Shown here: positions 10,504-23,200 of the stretch, piece after piece
Layout of the letters: every line of letters starts with the position of its first letter
Numbering within the stretch: position 1 is the first letter of the stretch
Assembly: GCA_027886175.1 (NCBI GenBank)
Contig: JAJNNQ010000001.1
Span: forward strand, 10,560,501 to 10,624,500
Source: Phylloscopus collybita
Lineage: Eukaryota > Chordata > Aves > Passeriformes > Phylloscopidae
Direction of reading: 5' to 3'
Length of the DNA: 64,000 nucleotides
Program-made: the position numbers and the translations under genes
Notes under the pieces: generated by a model
What the model was told of the DNA's origin: nothing
The model's input: only the letters and a program-made list of their open reading frames with translations
Databases searched by the model: none

Positions 10504-13500
10504 CTGTCTCCAAACCAGGTCACACTGGAGCTGTGCGGAGTCTGCAGTGTGGTTTAAAATCACTGGGGATTTGACACATTAGAAATGTTATTAAAACACC
10601 ATGACAGTGTAGCAACGTTTCCATTAAACATCCCATCCTTCACAGAGGAAGTTTATGCTTTGGCTCTAGACAAGCGAAAAGAATTTCAGATGAGGCTTTT
10701 GTAGTGGGAGATATTCCTGCATCTGCAGCTGCATTCCCAGGGGACAGACAGTTAAACAGCCAGGGGTGATGAATATGCTCAGCTACCTCTGAGTGCCTGA
10801 ACAGGGAGGTGAAAAGGCAGGAGAAACAGGTACTTGCATTCCACGGGGACTGAAATACCAGAATTAGGGCGCTCCAAGCCTCTGGAAAGGAGACATAAAC
10901 TGTGTCTGGCACCCCAGAATTCTCTTGCAGCAGCACCTTGCACAGAAGCGTTACTGGTGCAACAGAGAAGAGGAAACTGGGGACACTGGACACCAGAGCT
11001 CCAAACCCCTTACTTCAGTGAGCTGTTTCCAGGCTTCTGGCCAGGCCAAGTACAACACCATGAAAATTGGTTTTAAATGCTCCATCAAGAAGGCACACGC
11101 GAACAATATTCAGCTGAAGCATTAAAAACACTCTCCACTTTCTGAATCTACCCCGGCGCCAGTATCTGCCCAGGAGAGCTGCAGTTTGGAGTGTGCAGCA
11201 CCCCAAGAACAGAAAGAGCAGCAAGAACAATAGAAGTTGCTAATAACAAACCAATGAGTATCTAACGTGTATCACACACAATAGTAGAAAATAACTGGAA
11301 TTTAAACTGGTTTTTGTTACCTTCAAAAGTCAGAATGAGAGGCTTGCAACTTCAGATTGGAAGTTTATTTTAGCCTCTGCTTTGCATTCAGGAGACAGGT
11401 AATTTTTCATCACACCACACAAAGTGCTGCTGAAAATATGTTGTGTTTTTCTGCAGTAGAATTTTATTGCTGGCCTTCTGCCAAGAGCCTTTCTGGCAGC
11501 ATCTCCCACAGTTGGAAACTGTGTATCTGGGTCAGAAAAGACAAGCCGCTTTTCAGAACAGCTCAATACATTTGGCAGAGATGCTGATATTGTAATTGAA
11601 CTCTTTCAGCAACTCTCTTTATGATGTACCCAGACACCAAACAAAACAAGATCTGCAGTGTTGATTAATGTCAAAATAACTGACAGAGAAATATCAAAAT
11701 AGTTTTCCCTCATGTTAAAAGTATCAACAAACCGGGGGGGAACAGATAAGAAATACAATTCATGAGGATTCAGAGAGGAGCACAGGGCAGAGAAATCTGC
11801 AAAATATGACTGACCTGTGCCTTGTGCAGATATTCAGATATTTATAATCCCAGCTCCTTGTATGGAACTTCCTCCTTCCCCACCACACAAAGAGAAATCC
11901 TGGCCACTCAGAGCCCCAGCAGCATTGTGGAGAGCAGTGCCCTGTACTGGGACACATATTTAACAAGGCTCAGACTGCTTCCAACAGTATGCTCAGCATC
12001 CAATTTCACCTGGAGACCGTGTATTCATAGGAGTTTTATTATTTTCCATGTAATGCACTTCCTGGCAAAGTTGCATCTGGGATAACCTTTAGAAGGCTGG
12101 AATTTTCCATCCAAATGAATAATTACAAAGCCACACTATAGTTAGAAGCTGAAAAGGTACTTCCTCTGGCAAACTCTTACACTTTATACAACAAATACTG
12201 GAGTCTGGGATTACTCCTGCCTGTTCAGTTCTCATAATATTTCTATTAAAGGCTCCTGTGCTCAGAGATCTCGTGGGAGCAGCCCCTGCCAGGCAGCCCC
12301 CACACCCAGCTTTAAGTGCCAGAGACAGGATAGGCACAAACTTAATAACCAGCTCTGGAACCAGAGCACATGTACCCATCAGAAGAGAGAAATCAAAGTC
12401 ACCTTCCAGGGTCCAGAGCTCTGACAAGGCTCACAGTGCAAGGAGCACAGCTGCCCACTTGTCAGCGGGCAGGAAGCGACTGCAGAGCTCCTGGAGAGAA
12501 TCCATCTGTGCCAAGGCACGACCCTCGGGTCAGAGATGCAGCTGAGAATGAGTGAACGCATGGATTCCCCTCCGCTCTGGAGTAAGGAATGAAAAAAGAG
12601 CCAAAAGAAATCACATGCTACAGTAATTAAAGAAGTTGGAGAATCAAAGGCAAGCAATTGCTTAATCTAAATTAATGGATTAAGGTAAAGGAAACAGGGA
12701 TGTGCAGAGTGTAGCTCATATTTTTAGCTCCTGGAAAGAAGGTGAAAAGATGGTCTAAGGGGAAATCATTACCAGCCTAACAGGAAGGTTAAAAAAGGAA
12801 CAACTGAGGCACTGTGTGAGCACATCTGCAATCATTTGAGGGAAAAAAAAAAAAAGCTCTATTTTAGATAGAATCACACCATCCAGTCTCAGAAAGAAAC
12901 AGACATTAGTAGAAATAACTGCAGCTATTGAATTGTAATGTGTAAGAAAGATAACAGTTTCGGAAAGAATATAAATCCTCCTGGGATTGAACCTACTACA
13001 GACTCCTGAGGACAGGAAGGTATTCACCACACTCACCAGGTGGTCTTCAGAGCAGCACATCAGCTGCAGACCTCGAGGTATTTTTTACATAGATTTTTTT
13101 TCATCTCCCTCTAGATTTTTTTGGTTTCACATTCTCTGAAACCTGCACAACCCCCAGCAGAGCCAGGGCTATACAGGGTCTCTAATGAAATAATTTTGAG
13201 ACTGCCTTCACCTCCTGGTATGGGTGTCAAGATGCAAGACTGACTAGAGCTAGATCAAGTGCAAGAAGTTTTAAAAACCAGCTGCTGACACTTAAATAAC
13301 AAATTGACACATGAACAGTTTAATGTTTTTCCTGTTCAAACAGTAAGAAATATGCAAAACTGAATTGCCTGTAAAACTGAGCACTGCAGAAGACAAAATA
13401 TCTTAAAGGGTGCATTTCTTGGCAGGTGTCTTAAATAAAAAGTCACAGATTAGATAGTACATAAATAATGAATAGCAAAGAATTCATTTGAGATGAGGCA

Positions 13501-14823
13501 GAAACCACCACTGGATTCTCAGTGTCTGTGAAACACTGAACTGATTTGTGACTTGAGACACCCTAATGTGCAGTCTTGCTCTCCTGGCTAAACTGGTCAA
13601 AGGAAACATGAAGGTACTTTGCAGTCATAGTGTGACATCCACACTCAAAATCATTTGAAATTCTTAACTCAGACTGCATTCATTTACAGTTGAAAAATTA
13701 ACTAAATTAATAACAGGATTACATTACACTGAAATGACACTCACCATCTGCAATGTCATTTTCCCAGAGACTGAGCTGGTTTAAGCAAAATTCTGGATCT
13801 ATGCCTGAAATGACATCACATTCTCCAAAAGAGAATCACAGTTCTACCTCCTCCACCCAGTTTGTGCCATGCTGGGTCCTCACCACACCAGCCCTGTCCT
13901 GCAGCACACCCCAGCACTAAAGCCTTGCACATCTCCAAACTCCCAGAGACTCCCCCCATGTCCCTGAATTTATGAGCACTGCCTTTACCTGCAAGGTCCA
14001 GAAACCACCACAGGAAGCAGCCACAATGTTGAGGAGATTCAGAACAGGGACATTCCTTCCACAGCACCCTTCAGCTTCACTGAAATAGCTGCAGTGCCCC
14101 AGTTTCTTTGCTGCTGTGATTCATATCCCATAGAAGATGGGATGCTGCAGGTGGACCCGAGCTGCTCAGCCAGGATGGGGGAACTGCCGCCAAGGAGGCA
14201 AAGGCACACACATGGAAAAGGCTGGAAAGCATGGCATTCCCTCTGTGCTGGCAGTGAATAAAATACAATTTCAACAAAAAAGAAGGAGGCTGGAGCCCAA
14301 ACTGTCCTACAGTAACACTGGATCTACTTGTACTGGTGGTTTGCACTTTTTATCAGTTCCATGAGGCAACAGCTGAACACTTTGGCTCTACTGTCTGTCC
14401 CCTGCTCTGCAGCCCAGGCTAATGCATATCCTGGGAATTAGTAAGAGGAAAGAGAAAAGCAACATGGATTCTAAAGCTCTGGTTATAAACAAAGCAAATT
14501 TAGTAATTCTTACAAATAACACAATGCAAATAAGTCTTTGAGAGTTGTGTTTTCCCAGTGTTTACATGAAGTGCCAAAGCATTAAGAAGTTTTTAAGAAT
14601 AAATGCTCTCCTTCTGACTAAAATTTCAGCAACCCTCAACGGTGAAGTTTAAGGAAGTTTCTCCCCAGAATTTCTTCCCTGATGTCAATTATACAGACCC
14701 TGTATTTTTGGTGTTGCAAACTCCCCTGGTTACTGTGCCTGGCTGCCTTTCAGACAGTTTAAACATTCATGACTCTCCCCTGAAATGCATTTTCTAGTAT
14801 GCCAGTCTTGCTGCCTCAGTGCC

Positions 14824-14840
14824 TTTTTTTTTTTTTTTTT
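14824..14840. repeat. Poly-T run (17)
   Basis: There are seventeen consecutive T on the plus strand in STRBP intron sequence. No target-site duplication or element body was recognised next to it. Confidence 0.8.
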
Positions 14841-17800
14841 AATTAAAGAGAGAAGATTTAAAAGGATTTGGAATGGAAGATCACTAGGCTCTGTACAGGA
14901 GTATTGTGTAAAAAGCTGCTGTGCTCCCAGTGCACATCCTCCATCAGACTTTTCCCATGTTTTAGTTCCACTCTGACTCCTGAACAAGTTCAGGTTAATT
15001 TTTTAATTTCTGACTAATTGGCTGTTTTGTCAAAGAACACATTGACAAAGTTTCTGGGTTACTAAAAGCTTAAGGTTTTAAGTGTTTTCTCTTGCCATCT
15101 CTTGCCCATCCAACCACATTAAGTTTGATTCAATGTCACAACATGCAATGCCACAGAGAAGTCTGAAACAAAATTTGTAACTAAAATCTTGGGCTGTTTA
15201 AGGAACAAAATTTGGTCTTTTGGAACCCTTCAGAACCCAGCACCAGCATCCCTTCAACACTGGCGTTTCTCTGAGGGGAAGGGTACCCTGGCTGCCATCC
15301 ATTTTAAGCCTCAAAACACAATTATTTACTTCAAATGCATTATAACCCTACCAAAAGATTTGAATTAGGTTATTTAGGCATAAAAACTAGCAACAGTACC
15401 CATCAAAGTAAAACATCACACCAGCCTGAGATGGCAGAGAACTGTCATTTGTGACCCAACTCCAGCATTTGCCTTGGACAAGATATTGAAGTAGAAAGTC
15501 CCAGTTTGACTCAGAGGAAGAAAAAGAGCCACAAACATATTTAGAAATGTACAGAATTAGTAAACAAAAACAAAAGTCCCACTTCCCTGGAAAACCATGA
15601 GTCTAAAAATATTTTAGATGGGCTCAATCCAGCATCCTCTTGCCTCAGCAGATCTCCATTGCACGCATGTGCTGTCACATCTGCCAACTTCACTTGCAGA
15701 ACTCATCTATTATTCCTCTCTCCAGTTCGCACGGCACAGCACAGCCATGAAATGAAAAAAGGATCACTTTAGCAGGGACCATCACCGGTGGAAATGCTCA
15801 ATTTGTAGACCACAAGCTAGGTTACAAAATTAATTTCTCAGCCTAAGTTTTATCTATTAGTCTTATCCTTAGGAACATCCTGAGATAAGTAATGAATTCC
15901 ACAGCCGTTTCTTGTTTGCTTATTTTTAATAAGGTCACTGAAATTAAAAAGAAAAGAATAGTTAAATTAGGTGTCTGTAACACTGTATTCTCCAGTATCT
16001 TTGGAGAACAGAACTGTGCTAAGTAATTGATCTCCAACTTGAGAAGCTAGAATTTATCTTTTTTTATCTTTTGAATTTCTCATAAAATCTGGGGGGAGAA
16101 AAAGGAGCTCTCAGGATAAATGCACCCGTCCCAGGTGGATGGCATTTTTAAACCACAGACACAACTTTGCTGGTTTGGCCTCTTTCTTTACATTTCCTAC
16201 AGGGCTATGAATTAGTTTAATTTCTCTTTATAGATAATGATGTCATCTCCATTGTGCCACTCACAAGAGCACCAAAGACACTTCCAGCTCTTCATTTGCT
16301 AAAGAAACTTCCTCAGCCTTTGCATTCTCCACCAGATGTCACACCCCATCCTCCCACCAGCATCAAGCAACAAATCTCTGAACAGCAAAATATGATCAAC
16401 ATCTTGGGAGGCACCACACTTGCCAGGAGCCCCAGGAAGCCCCTTGGGCAAGTCACTAACACCCCAGCCAGGCAGGAGCATGGCACAGCTGCGGTTCCTG
16501 GAGCAGGGGCAAACCCCATTTTCTCCAGGAGGAGCAGGCAGCCTGGCCAGTCAATACCAGCATGCCAAGTGCTCTCAGCATTGCAGGAACATCAACCCAC
16601 AACAACAGAACCCTCTCTCCCCAAAGCTCCCTTCCTATACTACAGTTGCTAAAAGTAACGCTTGGAATTACTGTCCAGGGAAAGACTAGAGGAAAACAAT
16701 CAAAGTTAGTTTATTTTGGGCCATTAGCTGCAGTTTGTGTCTGGCCACTTCAGTTCCCCCGATAACAGGACACCTGCTGTGCCCAAATGCAACATTGATG
16801 GGGTTTATTTTATTTCTCAAAAGGAGTTGCACTTGGGAAGCCACAGCCTGCCAGGGTAGGAGAGCACACAGTTCAGGATGCAGAGGCAGGATCAAAACCA
16901 GGATTAGAAACCAGCTGCCACAGACAGGGGGTGTTCTCCTCAGGTGGGCAGTGAGAGAGAAACCCTTTCACCCCTCAGTCCAGATTAGACTGTAAATGTT
17001 TGCATTGCCTGCTTAGCCACATGTAGAAATCTGTGTCCATGTCAAGACTATACTGAACTCTGCTCTTGTCAGCACTAAAAACCTACCTGGTTTTTTGGTC
17101 CAGAACTATTCTTCTAGTGATACCAGAATGTCAAATTATAATGCCATCAATCTATCTCATTCCACAGGCAAGCAAAATTCATCGCTATAACCTGACACTT
17201 CTGTGTTAGTGAAAAAAATCCTTTTTAAAAAAACAAGTACATAAATACTTTGTGCACTGAAAGAGTGCTTGGTTCTGCTGGTTTTTCACTTTGCACAGCT
17301 CCTCTGCTGTGGAAACAAAAGTCCTTGTACTGGGCTTTCTCTGTGATATTTGCAAACTCCTACACTTGGTGTAACAGGGTGTGCAGAAACAGTTCTTACT
17401 GGCCAGGGAAAGTTAGGTCATTATTTATTAACTGCAGAAATACATTGAAGAAAACAATAACAAGGTAAAAGAACATTCTTGCGAAGGCTCATTGTTTGTT
17501 TTGACAGAAACAAAAGGTAATTAAATCTAGCTAACACCTTTTCACTGAGCATTTTGCTTTAAAACATTTATAATTCACACACTGCAGGACCAGGAACAGA
17601 ACAGCAGAACCACCAGTGCAACACTGTCAACACAAGGAAAGGCTGTCCCTGAAATTCAGTGGACAAATATTACCAGGCAATTTCATGCTTTACCAACACA
17701 AAATCCAGAAGTTAAATTTAGAAGCATGATTTCTGCAGACAGTCAGATGTTTCTGTTCTAAATTTTCTAGAAATTGCACATTAGAACTTGGCAGACTTTA

Positions 17801-18619
17801 AACTAACCCAGCACGTGTCTTGTGCAATCCCAATCATGGTCTGTCCTATTACTCTGCAAAACTGTTAGGAAAAAAAAATCATGCCTTTCACCACATAGTT
17901 TCAGACAAATGACAGAGATATTCCATTTATCTCTGTGCTAAGAACGAAACTTAAGTACTGTTTTTTCCTCTTGGAAAATTGCCATGAAAGTTAAAAGCTA
18001 ATAGAGGAACCAACCTTCCCCACTGAAGGATAAGCACAGTTTGGTGAATAACACCACTTACAGAACTGCAGTCCAAGTGGTTGTTGCCATTTTTTCCTAT
18101 TTACCGTGGGGAGAATATTCTGCATTTCTAGACTGATCTCATTGCTAAATACTGCAATGAAATATCAAAGCACGCAGATGTCACCAAGGTGCTTTGTGGA
18201 ACGGGCAAACCCTGCAAAGTTTCTGCAGCCACTCAAAAGATAAAGTGTGTTTTTCAACACCACAAAGAATAAATCCAATGAAACAGCTCAGAGGTAACAA
18301 ACCAAAGAAATCTTGGAAATTACTTCTCTATCTCCCAGTAACCAGACAGTACTGCCCACCCTCCCCTTGCTAACCTGGGGGAGATGGCAACCTCCATGCT
18401 GGACTTTACAAGAGACTGAAAAAACATTACTCAGTCTTTTCTATTTTGATTGCAGTTTCTTTTTTGATGAAGTTTCAATGTACTTTTATTAGCAAAAAAC
18501 CCCAAATCAGACCTTAAGTACACAACAATTTCACAACTCTTCAAACATCTCTTAATTGCTTTGATAGGTGTAAATATTGTGCTGTTTGCATGGGGAAGGG
18601 ACCTCACTGCCCAAAAATT

Positions 18620-18672
18620 CAAATGATTTGCTCAGGATCACAGTAATTCAGTGGTAGCTCTTGGAACAGTGT
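18620..18672 (-). repeat. MIR-like SINE remnant, minus orientation
   Basis: The plus strand reads GATTTGCTCAGGATCACAG, then TTCAGTGGTAGCTCTTGGAA. This parallels the reverse complement of MIR (GACTTGCCCAAGGTCACACAG, AAGTGGCAGAGCTGGGA). The divergence is high and the boundaries are approximate. Confidence 0.45.
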
Positions 18673-19669
18673 AAGTGTTTCATTTACTACACACACCAAG
18701 CATGGAGCATCCTCTTCCCCTTCCTAGCTTTCCACCTCCATAGGCTTCATTAGTTTAATTTGAAGAGACACTGCATTCCTGGCTGCTTTTGTTATTCAAT
18801 CTCACTTGCAGGATCATGGGTTCCTCACAGGTCAGCTTGGCAAACTGTCACAGGAAACGCTTGACAACAATTACCTGTCCATTCATGAGTCAAATTAGCA
18901 ATTCAATATCTGAATATGGTATGATTAAACTCAGGAACCTAATTCACAATGTGTCCTACTTTCAGGCATCAAATTTTTTGAGCACTGTGCTCTTTTGAAA
19001 GTCAAACTGACAACTCAGGAACCTTGTGTCTTTTTCAAAAGAGGCCAATGGAGCCCCTCTTTTGTCAGGTAGCAGAACACACACAGTCTGTTCTGAGGAA
19101 GAACAGGAGCCAAAAAACAAGAACACTTCAGAACACTATCGAGGGACCTGAGCCATTGTGCAAGATAAGGGGAAGCTTTGCAGGCAGCTCCTCAGCACTG
19201 AGCACTCTGCACACCACATTCTAGCACATCACTGCCTTTGAAGAAAAAACCCAAAGGCTTTCTTTGCCACTTGGTTTTCTAAAGCTCCAGCTGACATCGG
19301 AGCAGGCTGTGGAGGATGAGGGAGTTTCTTCTTCTCTCTCTCTTAAAAAAGCAACAAAATAATCAACCAGTCAAAACCCAGCTTTCACATTAGATACTGA
19401 GTGACCATCTAAAACACCCAAAATGAGATGTAAAGGATGGAGAGGATCTGAGAGCATCTCTTACAAATCAGAAAAACTACTGGGAACTCCCAGATGAACA
19501 GGAGTACACTTGTCATGGTTTCCCCTGCCCACACCCAAACCACAGCCCTCAAACAGGATCCCTTCAGGCTGCTCCACACTGAGCTCCAGCCATCCAACAG
19601 CAGTTTGTAACTCCTGTGAGTTCAGGATGGCTACTTTGATCTTTTCAGGAGCTATTTCAAACTTTGTTA

Positions 19670-19722
19670 CACAATATTGTCAGCTGGAAGGACCTACATC
19701 GATCACCTAGTCCAACTGTAAC
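19670..19722 (-). repeat. CR1-like LINE 3'-end remnant
   Basis: Read on the minus strand, the sequence contains GTTGGACTAGGTGATC, then GTAGGTCCTTCCAGC, then an AATATTGTG tail. This is the pattern of CR1 3' ends (TTGGACTAGATGATC .. GGTCCCTTCCAAC .. ATTCTGTG). CR1 is the main LINE of birds and reptiles. Only the last ~50 bp is recognisable, as is common for 5'-truncated copies. Confidence 0.55.
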
Positions 19723-20202
19723 AAGAGGAGCACAAATAATGAAGGCAGAGCAAGGAAAAGAAAGGAGAGGGGAAGTACAGTAAATCCTGAACTCCTCAGC
19801 TCTCCGCCAAAATTCAATCTTCTATAGACTGTGCATGAGACTTGCTACTGTGCTGTGTGATGAGGGCAAAGAGGACTCATTGAGACAAGGTGCACCTGCT
19901 AAAACTGGCACTAAAACCAGGCAGCTACTGCAAATCAGTGGTGCCCAGCACCAACAGAAAGCAAGCCTTTGTTCTTCTGGCACAAGAGGACTCCTTTACT
20001 GCGAGTACCACATACAGATCAAACATTTATAAGCAAAAGAAAAGAAGCTAGCCAAGGGATTTGTATTAAAATAAAGATTGCAGATCACAGTGTGAAAGAA
20101 ACAGGGAATGTACCAGTAAGTCCCATGCCCAGCCAAGCTCTCCCCGAGCAGTCCTTCCTCTGAAGGAGAACTGCAAGGAGACAGCCTGAGCCAACAGTTT
20201 CT

Positions 20203-20266
20203 ACAGCAACTGCAGAAGCACCAGTTCAATGATATTCAAACCCTGCAGTAACTGCAGAAGCATCAG
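20203..20266. repeat. Two-unit tandem duplication (~42 bp period)
   Basis: ACAGCAACTGCAGAAGCACC and GCAGTAACTGCAGAAGCATC each run into AGT and lie about 42 bp apart. The sequence on either side does not continue the period. Confidence 0.6.
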
Positions 20267-23200
20267 TAAATGGATACTCCAGAAGGAACATTTGACAGTT
20301 TCTCCTGGACTCCCTCTGCCTCCCTGGACAATCCACTGATCCCAATCAGCTCCACTCTGGAGTTGCCCTTTTCTCTGCAAATGCTTCTGAATCCTCTTCA
20401 CCCTTAATATCCTTTCAAGCACACTTGCTCCCTTTCAAAACTTCACGGAACAGCCACCAGAGAAAGTGTTGCAGATGCAGTGCTGGAAGGATGAGTGTCC
20501 TCATGGTGCAAGGGAGAGACCAATGCATCCATGTGTGGTGCTGCTGCAACTCCTCACGGAGGGTGGAATGCTGTTATGACAGTGGCATGGGCTGCTGCTG
20601 CACCACTAAAAGCACACTTGGAAGCATCTCAAGGGGAACCAAAACAGAAGGCAGTTACCACTCAACTGCACAGAAAGAGCAGATCCATTTGTAACGTGGC
20701 TATTTTAAAACTAATGTAGAAGCCATATTAAGGAACACAAAATATTTCACCTATACAATTGGTGAGTTCTCACCTAAGAATTGTCAATTACTGAAGGATG
20801 TTTAGGGCAGGACATCTCCTATTCCCCTTTTAAGAATCTGCTGTAATAAATCCCAGCACCTCAACAGTCACAGCTGTATCAGTTCCATATTGCAGGAGTT
20901 TTCCTGTAAGTCTGCAGTGTTACTTTGGATCGCACTGAAACTTGGCATGAAGCTCAGGCTCCTGACCCACAGCAAAAAAGCTAAACAAAATTGCTCGTTT
21001 GTTTTTAAGAGGGTCAGGAGGTTTCAGTTTCAGGCTCCTCAGTGATCAGGGTGGAAGGGAACAGTATCTACAGTCACAGCTCAGGAACATTCAGTATCCA
21101 ACCCCTCTGCAAAGAATGGGCTTGATCAGAGATCTGTCAAAGATGCACTTTGTAAGCTGCTCTCTTTTATTAGTTTATTACATAAAGCCACATCCATAAA
21201 ACCAGGTTTTTGGTCAAGAGATCACCACTTCTATAGTACTGATTCCCAACTACCTGCTTTAAAAAATATCCTTTATGTCCTTGGCTAACAAAAGGAAAGT
21301 TACTGAATTCCCCCCAAAGATAAAGCAAGACCATATGAATATATTCAATGTAAAAGACAATCTCATTCCCATAGTAATGGTAGGAGAAAAAAGCATGAAA
21401 GCAAAAATATTTTGGTTTTATCTTCATGCCTTTTATCATGATTTATCCAAATAGCACCATCACTATTGTGACTGTAACAGTTGTTATTTCTAAAATACGA
21501 AAAACTATGAAATCTAAAGTGGAAAACATAAGTTGCTAAAGTATAAGCATGCAAAGATGACTTCTGGATCAAACATATTCCTTAGCAGGCCAGTTTTGAA
21601 GTAATAAAGACTGCAGTTCCAGACAACCATCTTTTACCACAAATTAAAATTTAAAAAGTTATTTAGCAACTATGAACAGTGTCAGGTTCCACAAAATTTG
21701 CTCAGACTGAAAATTCAACCAAATTTTTAAAATTGTCGAAAACTCCCCAGTTACAGGAGGTTCTTATGTGCCTCCAAGGTGGGAGTCATGATTCTTTTCT
21801 CTTACACAAATTTAGACAACTGTGTTCTCTCTTCAGCCTTCTGGCCATCTGTAGAGATGAGGAGGTGTGTACAGATGTGGGCTCAGAGCAGAACAAGCTA
21901 CTTCTCTGAGCTCATATTTTTGGCACTCACCAATTTCACCCTCACCCACCAGAAGCAAAGAAGTTACAAGTTTTGTCTCCCCGCCCTTTTTCCCAGTATT
22001 TGCCTTTCTTCCTGGCTTTTCTAGAACACTTGTCACCATATTTACCAGAGTACATTTATTACTGGTTTTAAAATAACAGGTTTTGTGAGACAGGAAAACA
22101 TTTCAGATCTTTCTAGGGGGAACCTCAGACACAAAGAAATGAAATTGTGTGGTAAGTCAGCGGCAAAACCTGAAAAGGGGCCAAATGCTGCCCTAATCAA
22201 TACTTGCAGGTTGATTGCCATTCTTCACTGGAACACAAGTGTTGCTCAGTGCCTGCTGTTGAAGAGTTTTACCCCTTTCCAGTTTTGGAAGGAGTGCTCC
22301 CAGTTCTCCTACACCCCATCCCCGCTTACCACACACTGCAGTTCAGCCCCGGTGATGCTCTTTAAGGTCATCCAAATGGCACAGCTGAGATCTTTAAAGG
22401 AACAGATTAAGCCTCTGCATGATTGAAGACTTGGACAGCATGACTGGGTAACCAAAGAAGCCCTAATCTATTTGCCAAGTCCAATTACCTAGCCATCAAA
22501 TCAAGAGATCATGAAGCATTAGGACACGCAATAACTGCTCACCAAACAGTTTCAGCTCTCTGAAAAGATGACAGTCACTGAGAGCTTGTGACATGGAAAA
22601 GGCATCCTTCAAAGCAGAGGTGGGGAGAAATCAGTTCTTGGACATTTGTGTTTTCCCCTTATCTTCTGTTGAGCTATCAGAGTAAAGGGAAGGAGACTGA
22701 GATTGGAAGAGCAGTGGGAATCCAAATGTTCTTAGTCTCTGAATCTGTTTCCTTGAAATCCCATCAAGTATCCTACTTGGAGATCCATGTTCCCACTTGT
22801 TCCATCATACCAAAGCCCTCAGCTTTCCAGTGCCTGTGACTGTTCTCCAGTACTTCACTCCCTGGAGTCACAGGCTGTAGACCTACAGCATCCCCTTCTA
22901 TTCCAGTCATTTCCATTAAAGCAAATCCCCCCAGATTGTCACATCAGGCATACAGCAATCAGGCAGAGCAGAGAAGGAAAAGTAGAAGAGCACCAGGAGG
23001 GTCACAGAGCAAACTCAGCCTCCATACCTGGAGAAAAAGAACAAGTTTCCATATGCAAAGAGGTGCCCCTTTCAGCACAGCTGTATCAAAAATAGAAATA
23101 AATTACTAATCTGTCTCCTTGTCTTGATACTGGAAAATGGCTGTCTTCAGCCAGCCCCAGCATCAGTCACACCTGTCAAAACATCACACATCTTTCTCAG

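Noticed and set aside
16438..16462. CTTGGGCAAGTCACTAACACC, similar to the MIR core
   Set aside because: The match does not extend to either side, so a single 20-base likeness is not enough.
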